This document shows, piece after piece, positions 26,051 through 35,675 of a DNA stretch of 64,000 nt. Location of the stretch: NCBI RefSeq assembly GCF_016135805.1, contig NZ_JADWOX010000005.1:186001-250000 (forward strand), written 5' to 3'. The notes under the pieces are model-generated. The model had not been told where the DNA came from. It did no database searches and saw only the letters and a list, made by a program, of their open reading frames with translations. Numbering within the stretch: position 1 is the stretch's first letter; the number at the start of each line of letters is the position of its first letter. The translations under genes and the position numbers were made by a program. Source of the stretch: Caulobacter hibisci. GTDB lineage: Bacteria > Pseudomonadota > Alphaproteobacteria > Caulobacterales > Caulobacteraceae.

Positions 26051-26657
26051 CGCCCCGCCCATCGTCGCCATCCTGCGCGGTGTGAAGCCCGACGAAATCG
26101 TCGCCATCGCCGGAGCCCTCGTCGAGGCCGGCATCGGCTACATCGAGATCCCGCTGAACTCGCCCGAGCCGCTGGTCAGCATCGGCAAGCTCTGCGAAGC
26201 CTTCGGCGACAAGGCCCTGTGCGGCGCCGGCACCGTCCTGACCCCGCAGGCGGTCGACGACGTGGCCGCGGTCGGCGGCAAGCTGATCGTCACCCCCAAC
26301 ATCGACCCCGAGGTCATCGCCCGCGCCGTCGAGCTGGGCCTGACCGTCATGCCGGGCTTCTCCACCCCGACCGAGGCCTTCACGGCCGTGAAGGCCGGCG
26401 CCAAGGCGCTGAAGCTCTATCCGGCCGGCTCGTTCGGCCCGGGTCACCTGAAGGCCGTGCGCGACGTGCTGCCCAAGGACATCCAGGTCTATGCCGTCGG
26501 CGGCGTCGGCGCGGCCAACCTCAAGCCGTGGCTGGACATCGGCGTGGCCGGCATCGGCGTCGGCGGCGAACTCTATCGCCCGGGCTACACGGCGGCCGAG
26601 GTCGGCGAGCGGGCCCGCGCCCTGGTCGCGGCCTGGACTGCGCAGACGGCCGGCTGA
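26031..26657 (+). CDS. dgoA: DgoA, 2-dehydro-3-deoxy-6-phosphogalactonate aldolase
   Basis: The 208-aa class I aldolase splits 2-keto-3-deoxy-6-phosphogalactonate into pyruvate and glyceraldehyde 3-phosphate. The Schiff-base lysine is Lys128 in AKALKLYPAGSFGP, the proton-relay Glu is in YIEIPLNSPEP, and GAGTVLTPQAV and VYAVGGVGAANL form phosphate-binding loops. ATG 26031 was chosen; GTG 26028 and ATG 26037 are in frame and cannot be excluded because no clear ribosome site is present. This fits coupling to dgoK, whose end it overlaps. KLYPA with SFGP favours the galactonate rather than the gluconate aldolase. Confidence 0.92.
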   Translation: MPMSLPDAPPIVAILRGVKPDEIVAIAGALVEAGIGYIEIPLNSPEPLVSIGKLCEAFGDKALCGAGTVLTPQAVDDVAAVGGKLIVTPNIDPEVIARAVELGLTVMPGFSTPTEAFTAVKAGAKALKLYPAGSFGPGHLKAVRDVLPKDIQVYAVGGVGAANLKPWLDIGVAGIGVGGELYRPGYTAAEVGERARALVAAWTAQTAG

Positions 26658-26706
26658 GCCGTCTTACGATCATAACGAAGAGCAGCCCTAAAGGGGGGAA
26701 GCCCAC

Positions 26707-28281
26707 GTGACTCTAGCAACCATCGACCTCGCGATCCTCGCGATCTACGCCGTGGCCATCTTCGGCCTGGCGCAGTGGGTTTCCCGCGACAAGGGCGGGC
26801 AGAAGAAGACTTCGACCGACTACTTCCTCGCGTCGAAGGCCCTGCCCTGGTGGGCGATCGGCGCCTCGCTGATCGCCGCCAACATCTCGGCCGAACAGAT
26901 CATCGGCATGAGCGGCTCGGGCTACGCCATCGGCCTGGCCATCGCCTCCTACGAGTGGATGGCGGCCCTTACTCTGCTGATCGTCGGCAAGTTCTTCCTG
27001 CCGGTGTTCCTGAAGAACGGCATCGTGACGATGCCGCAGTTCCTGGAGCAGCGGTACGGTCCCAGCGTGCGGACCATCATGGCCGTGTTCTGGCTGGGCC
27101 TGTACGTGTTCGTGAACCTGACCTCGATCCTTTGGCTGGGCTCGATCGCCGTGCACACGGTGACCGGCATGGACCAGATGTGGGCGCTGGCCGCCATCGG
27201 CGTCTTCGCCCTGGCCTACCAGCTGTGGGGCGGCCTGAAGGCCGTGGCCCTGACCGACATCGTTCAGGTGGCGCTGCTGGTCATGGGCGGCCTGATCATC
27301 GCCTGGCTGTCGCTCGACAAGATCGGCGGCGCGGGCGGCGTCATCGGCGGCTTCCACCACTTGACCACCCAGTTCCCCGAACACTTCGACATGATCCTCG
27401 ACAAGGCCAGCCCGCACTACAAGGACCTGCCGGGCCTGAGCGTGCTGTTCGGCGGCCTGTGGATCATGAACATCAGCTACTGGGGCTTCAACCAGTACAT
27501 CATCCAGCGCGCTCTCGGCGCCAAGGACCTGCCCGAAGCCCAGAAGGGCATCGCCCTGGCCGCCTATCTGAAGCTGCTGATGCCGGTCATCGTGGTGCTG
27601 CCGGGCATCGCCGCCCTGGTGCTGGTGCCGGGCTCGATCAAGCCCGACCAAGCCTATCCGGAGATGATGAAGCTGCTGCCGCCGGGCCTGCTGGGTCTGG
27701 TGTTCGCCGCCCTGGTGGCCGCGATCGTCGCGTCGCTGGCCGCCAAGATCAACTCGATCGCCACCATCTTCACCCTCGACCTCTACGCCAAGGCCAAGCC
27801 GCAGGCCTCCGAGCAGCACCTGGTGCTGGTCGGCCGCATCACCGCCGTCGTGGCGGTGATCATCGGCATCCTGACCGCCAAGCCGCTGCTGGGCGGCGCC
27901 GAGCAGGCCTTCCAGTTCATCCAGGACTTCACCGGCTTCTTCACGCCGGGGATCGTGGTGATCTTCATGCTGGGCCTGTTCTGGAAGCGCGCGACCACGG
28001 CCTCGGCCCTGGTGGCCGCGATCGGCGGCGCGGGCCTGTCGGGCCTGTTCTTCTTCCTCAACAAGCTGGGCATGTTCGGCATGCCGTTCATGAACCGCGT
28101 GGGCCTGGTGTTCCTGCTGACCCTGGCCGCGGCCGTGATCGTCTCGCTGGTCGCCCCGCAGAAGAAGGAGGTCAACGTCGTGACCCTCGAGGGCGTCAGC
28201 TACAAGACGACCAAGGGCTTCAACATCGCCGGCGTGGGCGTGATCCTGATCCTCATCGCCCTGTACGCCACGTGGTGGTGA
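26707..28281 (+). CDS. Sodium/sugar symporter of the SSS family (SglT type, probable galactose carrier)
   Basis: A 524-aa inner-membrane protein with about 14 helices and clear solute:sodium symporter motifs: TDYFLASKALPWWAIGASLIAANISAEQIIGMSGSGYAIG, LPVFLKNGIVTMPQFLEQRYG, LWGGLKAVALTDIVQ and NISYWGFNQYIIQRALGAKDL. The WGFNQYIIQR and ISAEQ segments match the Vibrio vSGLT group, which carries glucose or galactose with sodium. The surrounding dgoKA genes favour galactose. GTG 26707 follows AGGGGGG at 26691-26697. Its TGA stop overlaps the next gene's GTG as GTGA, indicating coupling. Confidence 0.9.
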   Translation: MTLATIDLAILAIYAVAIFGLAQWVSRDKGGQKKTSTDYFLASKALPWWAIGASLIAANISAEQIIGMSGSGYAIGLAIASYEWMAALTLLIVGKFFLPVFLKNGIVTMPQFLEQRYGPSVRTIMAVFWLGLYVFVNLTSILWLGSIAVHTVTGMDQMWALAAIGVFALAYQLWGGLKAVALTDIVQVALLVMGGLIIAWLSLDKIGGAGGVIGGFHHLTTQFPEHFDMILDKASPHYKDLPGLSVLFGGLWIMNISYWGFNQYIIQRALGAKDLPEAQKGIALAAYLKLLMPVIVVLPGIAALVLVPGSIKPDQAYPEMMKLLPPGLLGLVFAALVAAIVASLAAKINSIATIFTLDLYAKAKPQASEQHLVLVGRITAVVAVIIGILTAKPLLGGAEQAFQFIQDFTGFFTPGIVVIFMLGLFWKRATTASALVAAIGGAGLSGLFFFLNKLGMFGMPFMNRVGLVFLLTLAAAVIVSLVAPQKKEVNVVTLEGVSYKTTKGFNIAGVGVILILIALYATWW

Positions 28282-29183
28282 TCTCCAGCCAAACGCCGGC
28301 CGCGATCATCGCGGCCGGCGACGTGCTCGGCGAGGGGCCGGTGTGGGACGCCGGCCGCCTGCTGTGGACCGACATCCAGAGCCGTCGCCTGCGCGCCTTC
28401 GACCCCGCCACCGGCGCGGTCGAGACCTTCGCCGCCCCCGAGCGCATCGGCTCGATCGCCCTTCTTCCGGGCGAGACGAACCGGGTCATCGCCGCCTTCG
28501 AGACCGGCCTTGGGCTGTTCGACCTCGCCTCGGGCCAGGTCGACTGGCTGCACCGCGTGGAGGCGGAGGCCAACGGCCGCCGCTTCAACGACGGCCGCGT
28601 CGACCGCTCGGGCCGGTTCTGGGCCGGGACCATGGTCGAGGACGAGGCCATCCGTCACCAGGCCGAGGCCAGCGTCTGGCGGCTGGACCATGCCGGCGCC
28701 TTCGAGGCGCAGTTTAGCGGCGTGCAGATCGCCAACGGCCTGGCCTTCAGCCCCGACGGCAGGACCGCCTATTTTTCGGACAGCCCGCTGCAGACGATTT
28801 TCGCCTTCGACCTCGACGAGGACGGGACGCTGAGCGGCCGCCGGGTGTTCGCCGAGGTGACCGAGGGCTATCCCGACGGCGCCACGGTCGACTCCGAAGG
28901 CTGCCTGTGGAGCGCCCGCTGGGCGGCCGGAACCGTTGTGCGCCATGCGCCCGACGGTCGCGTGCTGGAAACCCTGCACGTTCCCGCCAGCCAGCCCACC
29001 TGCGTGGCGTTCGGCGGCGATGACCTGCGCACGCTGTATGTCACTTCGGCTCGCGATGAACTCTCCGAGGACGAATTGGTCAGACAACCACGCGCGGGCG
29101 ATGTATTCGCATATGACGTGACCGTTCCGGGTCTCCCCGAACCACGGTACACAGGGGCGATTCGTTTCGCGTCCGACGTATAG
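28278..29183 (+). CDS. SMP-30/gluconolactonase-family lactonase, probable galactonolactonase
   Basis: The 301-aa six-bladed beta-propeller belongs to the SMP-30 family. The metal ligands are recognisable: Glu19 in LGEGPVWD, the Asn/Asp loop GRRFNDGRVDRSGRFWAGTM, Asn in QIANGLAFSPDG and Asp in YPDGATVDSEG. In this operon it most likely opens galactono-lactone formed by a galactose dehydrogenase, giving galactonate for dehydration to the DgoK substrate. GTG 28278 overlaps the symporter stop as GTGA; a GTG one codon earlier is equally possible. Neither galactose dehydrogenase nor galactonate dehydratase is in the window. Confidence 0.88.
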   Translation: MISSQTPAAIIAAGDVLGEGPVWDAGRLLWTDIQSRRLRAFDPATGAVETFAAPERIGSIALLPGETNRVIAAFETGLGLFDLASGQVDWLHRVEAEANGRRFNDGRVDRSGRFWAGTMVEDEAIRHQAEASVWRLDHAGAFEAQFSGVQIANGLAFSPDGRTAYFSDSPLQTIFAFDLDEDGTLSGRRVFAEVTEGYPDGATVDSEGCLWSARWAAGTVVRHAPDGRVLETLHVPASQPTCVAFGGDDLRTLYVTSARDELSEDELVRQPRAGDVFAYDVTVPGLPEPRYTGAIRFASDV

Positions 29184-29200
29184 AAAAGAAGACTTTGGCG

Positions 29201-29926
29201 ATGCGCACCCAGCCTGGACTGAGCCTCACCTACGGCCTCGTGGAATCGCTTGGTCAGGCCATCGTCACGGGCGAGTACGTCGAGATCGGCTTTCCCACCG
29301 AAGGCGAGCTGTCGAAGAAGTTCGGCGCCAGCCGCACGGTGACGCGCGAGGCGGTGAAGATGCTCACCGCCAAGGGCCTGCTCAGCGCCCGCCCCCGCCA
29401 CGGCACGGTGGTCGAGCCGGAAGCCAACTGGAACCTGCTCGACCCCGACGTCCTGCGCTGGCTGCTGGAGCGCAAGTTCTCGCTGAAGCTGCTGTCGGAC
29501 TTCACCGAGATGCGGCTGGGCATCGAGCCGGCCGCCGCGGCCCTGGCCGCCCGCAACGCCGACGAGGCGGGCCTGGACGCCATCCGCAAGGGCCTGGCCC
29601 GCATGAAGGCGGCCGGCGAAGGCGAAGACGACCCCCTCGCCTCGGACATCGCGTTCCACATCGCGATCCTCAGCGCGACCAAGAACCCGTTCTATATCGA
29701 GCTGCACGAGCTGGTGAACACGGCGCTGCGGATCTCGATCCGCTTCACCAACCGCATCAAGGGCCGCACCGCCTCGATCCCTTCGCACGAGGACGTCGCC
29801 AACGCGATCATCGCCCGCGACGCCGTGGCCGCCCAGACGGCCATGCAGGCGATCATCGTCGACGTGCTGGAACTGATCCGCGCGGCCTCGGCGGTCGATC
29901 CGCAGGCGGCCCGCAAAGAGGCCTGA
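29201..29926 (+). CDS. FadR-subfamily GntR regulator of the galactose operon
   Basis: A 241-aa regulator. The N-terminal winged helix (LVESLGQAIVTGEYVEIGFPTEGELSKKFGASRTVTREAVKMLTAKGLLSARPRHGTVV) is followed by an all-helical FCD effector domain. That domain carries the usual metal/ligand pattern: EMRLGIEPAAAALAA, DIAFHIAILSATKNPF and SHEDVANAI. DgoR-type FCD proteins respond to galactonate or 2-keto-3-deoxy acids, and its position at the end of dgoKA-transporter-lactonase supports such a role. ATG 29201 was chosen; an in-frame TTG two codons earlier exists. AT-rich palindromes at 20073 and 24811 are candidate targets but unproven. Confidence 0.88.
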   Translation: MRTQPGLSLTYGLVESLGQAIVTGEYVEIGFPTEGELSKKFGASRTVTREAVKMLTAKGLLSARPRHGTVVEPEANWNLLDPDVLRWLLERKFSLKLLSDFTEMRLGIEPAAAALAARNADEAGLDAIRKGLARMKAAGEGEDDPLASDIAFHIAILSATKNPFYIELHELVNTALRISIRFTNRIKGRTASIPSHEDVANAIIARDAVAAQTAMQAIIVDVLELIRAASAVDPQAARKEA

Positions 29927-29976
29927 GCCCCGCCCCGGCGCGTCTTACCCCGATTTAACTCGTCGAACCTGGTTTC

Positions 29977-30008
29977 TCGTCTAGAAGACCCAACTGGGAA
30001 CTAGACGA
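29977..30008. promoter_or_regulatory. Nested palindrome in front of the RND efflux genes
   Basis: TCGTCTAG and CTAGACGA enclose an inner CCCA-AC-TGGG palindrome. The element ends 15 bases before the efflux GTG start, overlapping the ribosome-binding region. It could be an operator for a repressor of the pump or an RNA stem-loop in the leader. No regulator gene of the TetR or MarR type adjoins it. Confidence 0.45.
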
Positions 30009-30023
30009 AAAAAGGGGCAGGTC

Positions 30024-31160
30024 GTGGGGTACGGGTTCAAGGGGTCTTTCGGGCGCACGACGGCGCTGGCCCTGGTTCTGACGGTTTCGGCCGCCGGCCT
30101 TTCCGCCTGCGGCAAGGACAAGAAGGCCGAGGCCAAGGGCAAGAAGCCCGTGGCCGCCCAGACGGTCAGCGTCGCGCCCGTCGCCGTGCTGCCCCTGCCC
30201 CGCGTCGTCAACGCCTCGGGCACGATCTCGGCCTGGGAAGAGGTGCCGGTCGGCGCAGAGACCGGCGGCCTGACCGCCGTCGCCGTCAACGCCGAGGAGG
30301 GCCAGTTCGTCCAGCAGGGCCACGTCCTGGTCGCGCTGAACGACACCCTGCTGCGCGCCCAGCTGCGCCAGCAGGAAGCCGCCGTCACCAGCGCCCGCGC
30401 CACCCTGGCCGAGGCCGAGGCCTCGCTGAAGCGCTCGCGCGAGCTGCAGGCCAAGGGCTTCCTGTCGGCCTCCTCGCTCGACACCGCCACCGCCAAGCAA
30501 GGCACGGCCGCCGCTCAGCTGGCCTCGGCCCAGGCCTCGCTCGGCGAGACCACCGCCCGCCTGGCCCAGGCCTCGATCCGCGCGCCCGTCTCGGGCCTGA
30601 TCGTCCGCCGCAGCGTCACCAAGGGCCAGATCGTCAGCGCCGGCAGCGAGCTGTTCCGCATCGTTCGCGACGGCCGCATGGAGCTGGACGCCGAGATCCC
30701 CGAGACCGATCTCGGCGTGGTCAAGGCCGGCATGCCCGCCCGCATCGCCTCCGAGCAGGTCGGCCAGGCCGACGGCCGCGTGCGCCTGGTCACCTCCGAG
30801 GTCGACGCCCAGACCCGCCTGGGCGTGGCCCGCATCGCCCTGTCGTCGATGGGCGCCTTCCGCCCGGGGATGTTCGCCCGCGCCCAGATCCTGGCCGGCG
30901 ACCAGGCCTCGCCGGTCGTGCCCAGCGCCTCGATCCTCTACCGCCAGAACCAGGCCGGGGTGTTCCTGATCGACGCGCAGCACAAGGCCCAGTTCCGCAA
31001 GGTCGCCATCCTGGCCCGCACCGGCGACGTCACCGCCATCGACGGCGTGCAGGCCGGCGAGCGGGTGATCGTGCAGGGCGCAGGCTTCCTGGGCGACGGC
31101 GACGCGGTGCGGGTCTCGGGCGTGCTGCCCGCCCCGATCCTGCCCGCCAGCAAGCGCTAG
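30024..31160 (+). CDS. RND efflux periplasmic adaptor lipoprotein
   Basis: The 378-aa membrane-fusion protein links an RND pump to the outer membrane. The signal ends in a lipobox (LSAC-G near residue 32), so it is probably lipid-anchored. The lipoyl halves are ETGGLTAVAVNAEEGQFVQQGHVLVAL and ASIRAPVSGLIVRRSVTKGQIVSAGSEL. Between them lies a helical hairpin (LRAQLRQQEAAVTSARATLAEAEASLKRSRELQAKGFLS). Beta-barrel and membrane-proximal domains follow. GTG 30024 follows an AGGGG site. The pump gene starts nine bases after its stop. No outer-membrane factor is nearby. Confidence 0.92.
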   Translation: MGYGFKGSFGRTTALALVLTVSAAGLSACGKDKKAEAKGKKPVAAQTVSVAPVAVLPLPRVVNASGTISAWEEVPVGAETGGLTAVAVNAEEGQFVQQGHVLVALNDTLLRAQLRQQEAAVTSARATLAEAEASLKRSRELQAKGFLSASSLDTATAKQGTAAAQLASAQASLGETTARLAQASIRAPVSGLIVRRSVTKGQIVSAGSELFRIVRDGRMELDAEIPETDLGVVKAGMPARIASEQVGQADGRVRLVTSEVDAQTRLGVARIALSSMGAFRPGMFARAQILAGDQASPVVPSASILYRQNQAGVFLIDAQHKAQFRKVAILARTGDVTAIDGVQAGERVIVQGAGFLGDGDAVRVSGVLPAPILPASKR

Positions 31161-31169
31161 GGCCCGGCG

Positions 31170-34100
31170 ATGGACACCAACAACATCTCGCGCTGGGCGA
31201 TCAAGAACCCGATCCCCGTCCTGATGCTCTTCGTCATGCTGACGATCACCGGGATTTCCGGCTTCGCCAGCATGCGGGTCAACAACAACCCCGACGTCGA
31301 CCTGCCCCTGGTGCTGATCTCGGCCTCGCGGCCGGGCGCCGCGCCCAGCGAGCTGGAGACCCAGGTCACCCGCCTGATCGAGGATTCGGTCGCGGGCCTG
31401 GGCCAGGTGCGCCACATCACCTCGACCGTGGGCGACGGCTATTCCTCGACCATGATCGAGTTCGAGCTGGGGGTGGACCACGAGCGCGTCACCAACGACG
31501 TGCGCAACGCCATGTCCAACCTGCAGTCGGCCCTGCCGTCCGACATGCAGATCCCCAACGTCACCCGCATCGACATCTCCGGCGATCCGCTGATCACCTA
31601 CGTGGTCAAGGCCCCGTCCATGACGCCGGAACAGCGCAGCTGGTTCGTCGATAACGACGTGGCCCGCACCCTGCTGGCCATCCGCGGCATCGGCGAGGTC
31701 AATCGCCTGGGCGGCGTCAGCCGCGAGATCGAGGTGGCCCTGGATCCCGACCGCCTGTCGTCGCGCGGCGTCACCGCCGCCGCCGTCAGCCAGGCCCTGG
31801 CCAGCACCAACGCCGACCTGCCCGGCGGCCGGGTGACCGTCTCGGGCTCCGAGCGCGCCATCCGCACCCTGGGCGCGGCCGGTTCGGTGGACCAGCTGCG
31901 CGAGACTCGCATCCCGCTGTCGTCGGGCGGCACCGTCCGCCTGGGCGACCTGGGCGAGGTCACCGACCGCTGGGCTGAGCCGCGCAACCGCGCCCGCGCC
32001 GACAACCAGGAAGTCGTGACCTTCAACATGGTCCGCTCGCGCGGCGCCAGCGAGGTCAAGGTCGCCGAGAAGGTGCGCAAGGCGATCGAGAAGCTCGACG
32101 CCGAGCACCCCGAGCTGACGATCTCCGAGATCACCTCGAACGTGAAGTACATCGAGGAAAGCTACTGGGCGTCGCTGGAGGCCCTGGGCCTGGGCGCCCT
32201 GCTGGCGGTGCTGGTGGTGCTGCTGTTCCTGCGCGACTGGCGCGCCACCTTCCTGGCGGCCGTGGCCATCCCGCTGTCGCTGCTGCCGACCTTCGCGATC
32301 ATGGCCCCGCTGGGCCAGTCGCTGAACGGCGTCACCCTGCTGGCCCTGTCTCTGACCGTCGGCATCCTGGTCGACGACGCCATCGTCGAGATCGAGAACA
32401 TCGTCCGCCACATGCGCGGCGGCAAGTCGCCCTACAACGCGGCGATGGAGGCCGCCGACGAGATCGGCCTGGCCGTGGTGGCCACCACCTTCACCATCGT
32501 GGCGGTGTTCGCGCCCACCGGCTTCATGCCCGGGATCATCGGCCAGTTCTTCAAGGCCTTCGCCCTGGCCGCCTGCGTCTCGGTGCTGTTCTCGCTGCTG
32601 GTCGCCCGCATGCTGACGCCGCTGATGGGCGCCTACATGCTCAAGCCCCACAGCAAGCCCGACACCGACCCGTTCTGGATGTCGGGCTATCTCAAGGCCC
32701 TGAACTGGTCGCTGAACAACCGGTGGAAGGTGCTGGTCATCGGCTTCGTCAGCTTCGCCGCGTCGCTGGCCCTGATCCCGCTGCTGCCGTTCGAGTTCCA
32801 GCCGGCGGCCGACCGCGGCCGCGCGCCGTTCTCGATCGAGCTGCCACCCGGCTCCACCCTCGACGAGACCGACGCCATCGTGCAGCGCGTGTCGCGCGAG
32901 CTGAAGGCTCGCCCCGAGGTCAAGAGCGTCTACGCCTCGGTCGGCAACGACGGGGTCAACAAGGCCCGGATCACCGCCGACCTGGTGCCGAAGGGCGAGC
33001 GGATGAACCAGCAGCTGTTCACCCGCCAGATGGTCGACCAGTTCAAGGACATCCCCGGCGCGCGCATCGGCGCGGGCAGCAACAGCGGCGGCGGCCCCGG
33101 CGACGGCGGCAGCTATACCCTGCGGCTGGTCGGCGACGACGGTCCCGAGCTCGAGGCCGCCGCCCGTAAAGTCGAGGCCGAGATGCGCACGGTCCCGGGC
33201 CTGGCCAACGTGGTCAACACCGCCTCGATCGCCCGTCCGGAGATCATCGTCACCCCGCGCCCCGACCAGGCCGCCCGCATGGGCGTCTCGGCCGGCGCGA
33301 TCTCGCAGGCCGTGCGGGTGGCGACCATCGGCGACATCGACCAGTCCCTGCCCAAGTACAATCTGGGCGACCGCCAGGTGCCGATCCGCCTGCGCCTGAC
33401 CCAGAACGCCCTGCAGGACCTGTCGGTGCTGGAGACGCTGAAGGTGCCTTCGTCCAGCGGGGCCTCGGTGCCGCTGAATGCGGTGGCCGACATCCGCTTC
33501 GGCGCCGGCCCCTCGCAGATCAACCGCCAGGACCGCTCGCGCGTGGCCGAGATCACCGCCGAGCTGGACGGGATCGTGGTCGGCGACGCGTCCAAGCGCG
33601 TCCACGCCCTGGACTCGGTCAAGAGCCTGCCGACCGGCGTCAAGGAAGTGGCCGCCGGCGACGCCGAGTTCATCGCCGAGATGATCTCCGGCTTCGTCAT
33701 GGCCCTCGTGACTGGCCTGCTGCTGATGTACGTCGTGCTGGTGCTGCTGTTCCGCAGCTTCGCCCACCCGGTGACCATCATGGCCGCCCTGCCCCTGGCC
33801 ATCGGCGGCGCCTTCGCCCTGCTGAAGCTGGTCAACAGCAGCTTCTCGATGTCGAGCCTGATCGGCATCCTGATGCTGATGGGCATCGCCGCCAAGAACT
33901 CGATCCTCCTGGTCGAGTACGCGATCATGGCGATGAAGGACGGCATGACCCGGCGCGAGGCCCTGATCGACGCGGCTCACAAGCGGGCCCGGCCGATCCT
34001 GATGACCACCGTGGCCATGGGCGCGGGCATGGTGCCGGTCGCCGTGGGCTTCGGCGCCGACGTCGAGTTCCGGGCCCCGATGGCGATCACTGTCATCGGC

Positions 34101-34274
34101 GGCCTGATCACCTCGACCTTCCTGTCGCTGCTCTACATCCCGGTGGTGTTCGTGTTCATGGACCAGGTGAAGAACTGGTCGAACAAGGTGATGGGCAAGG
34201 TGTTCGGCCACTCGCACCACCATCCGGCGCCGGGCGCGCACGAGCAGCCGGTGCTGGTCAGCAAGGATCACTGA
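31170..34274 (+). CDS. RND family efflux transporter permease
   Basis: A 1034-aa inner-membrane pump of the HAE1 type. It opens [20 protein letters not shown], then has the periplasmic porter domains, the central helices ([35 protein letters not shown]) and the proton-relay helix [23 protein letters not shown] with its two adjacent Asp residues. The second half repeats the pattern with [21 protein letters not shown]. The length is normal. It forms an operon with the adaptor and ends at a strong terminator. Substrates cannot be predicted. The His-rich tail ([14 protein letters not shown]) is typical of cytoplasmic ends and need not imply metal transport. Confidence 0.94.
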   Translation: MDTNNISRWAIKNPIPVLMLFVMLTITGISGFASMRVNNNPDVDLPLVLISASRPGAAPSELETQVTRLIEDSVAGLGQVRHITSTVGDGYSSTMIEFELGVDHERVTNDVRNAMSNLQSALPSDMQIPNVTRIDISGDPLITYVVKAPSMTPEQRSWFVDNDVARTLLAIRGIGEVNRLGGVSREIEVALDPDRLSSRGVTAAAVSQALASTNADLPGGRVTVSGSERAIRTLGAAGSVDQLRETRIPLSSGGTVRLGDLGEVTDRWAEPRNRARADNQEVVTFNMVRSRGASEVKVAEKVRKAIEKLDAEHPELTISEITSNVKYIEESYWASLEALGLGALLAVLVVLLFLRDWRATFLAAVAIPLSLLPTFAIMAPLGQSLNGVTLLALSLTVGILVDDAIVEIENIVRHMRGGKSPYNAAMEAADEIGLAVVATTFTIVAVFAPTGFMPGIIGQFFKAFALAACVSVLFSLLVARMLTPLMGAYMLKPHSKPDTDPFWMSGYLKALNWSLNNRWKVLVIGFVSFAASLALIPLLPFEFQPAADRGRAPFSIELPPGSTLDETDAIVQRVSRELKARPEVKSVYASVGNDGVNKARITADLVPKGERMNQQLFTRQMVDQFKDIPGARIGAGSNSGGGPGDGGSYTLRLVGDDGPELEAAARKVEAEMRTVPGLANVVNTASIARPEIIVTPRPDQAARMGVSAGAISQAVRVATIGDIDQSLPKYNLGDRQVPIRLRLTQNALQDLSVLETLKVPSSSGASVPLNAVADIRFGAGPSQINRQDRSRVAEITAELDGIVVGDASKRVHALDSVKSLPTGVKEVAAGDAEFIAEMISGFVMALVTGLLLMYVVLVLLFRSFAHPVTIMAALPLAIGGAFALLKLVNSSFSMSSLIGILMLMGIAAKNSILLVEYAIMAMKDGMTRREALIDAAHKRARPILMTTVAMGAGMVPVAVGFGADVEFRAPMAITVIGGLITSTFLSLLYIPVVFVFMDQVKNWSNKVMGKVFGHSHHHPAPGAHEQPVLVSKDH

Positions 34275-34297
34275 TCCGGCTGGCCAGAGACGATCGA

Positions 34298-34326
34298 GGG
34301 GCGGACTTCCGGGTCCGCCCCTTTTT
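34298..34326 (+). terminator. Intrinsic terminator of the RND operon
   Basis: GGGGCGGAC and GTCCGCCCC pair perfectly around a six-base loop and are followed by TTTTT. It lies 24 bases after the pump stop codon and just before the convergent stop of the MocR-type gene. Confidence 0.93.
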
Positions 34327-34334
34327 CGTGCGCG

Positions 34335-35675
34335 TCAGGTCAGCGACGCCGCGACGCGCCGCAGCGCCGACGCGAGCACGCTCCGCTTGCCCGGCGCGCC
34401 CAGCGACAATCGCGCGCCATCAGTGAGGATCTCCGGCGCGGCGAACAGCGAGGCGGGCGCCAGCGACAGACCCTCGGGCGCCGTCGCCGGTCGGTCCAGC
34501 CAGACGTGCAGGCAGCCCGCCGGTCCTTGCGCCGAGGGCAGGAGTTCGGCGGCCAGGACGCGGCGGGCGGTCGCCTCGGCCCGCACCCCGGCCAGGATCG
34601 CCTGCGCCGTCCCATCACGGATCCAGGCCGTCGCCACCGCGGCCATCAGCGGCGCAGGCATCTGGCACAGGGCGTGGCCGGCAGCGGCCAGACGCTCGGC
34701 GGACGCCGCGTCAGGGGCGGCGACATAGGCGATGCGCAGGCCCGGGGTCAGGGCCTTGGCCAGGGTAGCGACGTGCCAGACCCGCTCGGGCGCCAGGCTG
34801 GCCGGCGCCGCCGGCGCCGGATAGGGCAAGCGGCCATAGGCGTCGTCCTCGACGATGCGGGCGCCGGCCCGCGCGCAGGCCTCGACCACCGCGGCGCGCC
34901 GGGCGGGGCTCATGGTCGCCGTGGTCGGGTTCTGCCAGGTCGGGGTGACGACCACGAGTCGCGCGCCGCTAGTCGCTAAACGCTCGGCCAGGGCCTCGGG
35001 AACGATCCCCTCCCCGTCCATCGGACAGGCGATCGCGCGCAGGCCCCGCGCGGCCAGGGCCGCCAGCAGGCCGGGATAGGTCAGGGCCTCGACCACCACG
35101 GCGTCGCCCGGAACGGTCTCGACCGCCAGGATCGCCGACAGCGCCGCCTGGGCGCCGGCGCAGACCACGATCCGCTCAGGATCCACCGCGCCAACGCCCG
35201 GCGCCAGCCAGGCCGCGCCCGCCGCCCGCTGCGCCAGCGAACCGGGGCCGGCGTGATAGGCCATCAGGGTGGCCGGGTCGGTACGGGCCAGCACCGCCGC
35301 CGTCGTCTCGCGCAGCAGGGCCGCCAGCGACAGCCCCTCGGGCTGCGGCGGCAGGTTCATCGACAGGTCGATCAGGCCGGCCTCCTCCTCGCCCGCCCGC
35401 CGGCGCACGAAGGTGCCGCGCCCGGCCGCCCCCTCCACCAGCCCCTGCTCGCGGGCCAGGGCGTAGGCCCGGGTGACCGTGGTGAAGTCGACGCCCAGCA
35501 GGGCCGCCACCGTCCGCTGCGGCGGCAACTGCTCGCCGGCCGAAAGCTCGCCGTCCGCGACCGCCCCGCGCAAGGCCTCGAACAGCCGCCGATAGATCGG
35601 ACCCTCGCCCGCGTCCACGCGCCGCAGCCAGGTCGCCCCCGGCGGCAGCGCGGCCTCTCTTGCGTCGCCCATCAT
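34335..35675 (-). CDS. MocR-type regulator (GntR winged helix fused to aminotransferase-fold domain)
   Basis: The 446-aa protein has an N-terminal GntR helix-turn-helix (IYRRLFEALRGAVADGELSAGEQLPPQRTVAALLGVDFTTVTRAYALAREQGLVEGAAGRGTFV). A fold-type-I PLP domain follows: AYHAGPGSLAQR, VVVTPTWQNPTTATMS, DDAYGRLPY, and ATLAKALTPGLRIAYV with the PLP lysine. MocR proteins such as PdxR and GabR activate a divergent gene and repress themselves. The gene here is divergent from DUF983 across a long palindrome that overlaps its first codons. ATG 35673-35675 or 35670-35672 is the likely start, since an earlier ATG (35685-35687) falls inside the palindrome. Confidence 0.9.
   Translation of the reverse strand: MMGDAREAALPPGATWLRRVDAGEGPIYRRLFEALRGAVADGELSAGEQLPPQRTVAALLGVDFTTVTRAYALAREQGLVEGAAGRGTFVRRRAGEEEAGLIDLSMNLPPQPEGLSLAALLRETTAAVLARTDPATLMAYHAGPGSLAQRAAGAAWLAPGVGAVDPERIVVCAGAQAALSAILAVETVPGDAVVVEALTYPGLLAALAARGLRAIACPMDGEGIVPEALAERLATSGARLVVVTPTWQNPTTATMSPARRAAVVEACARAGARIVEDDAYGRLPYPAPAAPASLAPERVWHVATLAKALTPGLRIAYVAAPDAASAERLAAAGHALCQMPAPLMAAVATAWIRDGTAQAILAGVRAEATARRVLAAELLPSAQGPAGCLHVWLDRPATAPEGLSLAPASLFAAPEILTDGARLSLGAPGKRSVLASALRRVAASLT

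Noticed and set aside
29195-29200. TTG start for the GntR gene two codons upstream of ATG 29201
   Set aside because: ATG is preferred at equal ribosome-site quality; the two-residue difference does not alter the domain.
29955-34271. 1438-codon open frame on the minus strand, opposite the RND genes
   Set aside because: It is the His/Gln/Gly/Asp-rich antisense shadow of two well-supported genes and has no recognisable domain. Third-position GC bias explains its length.
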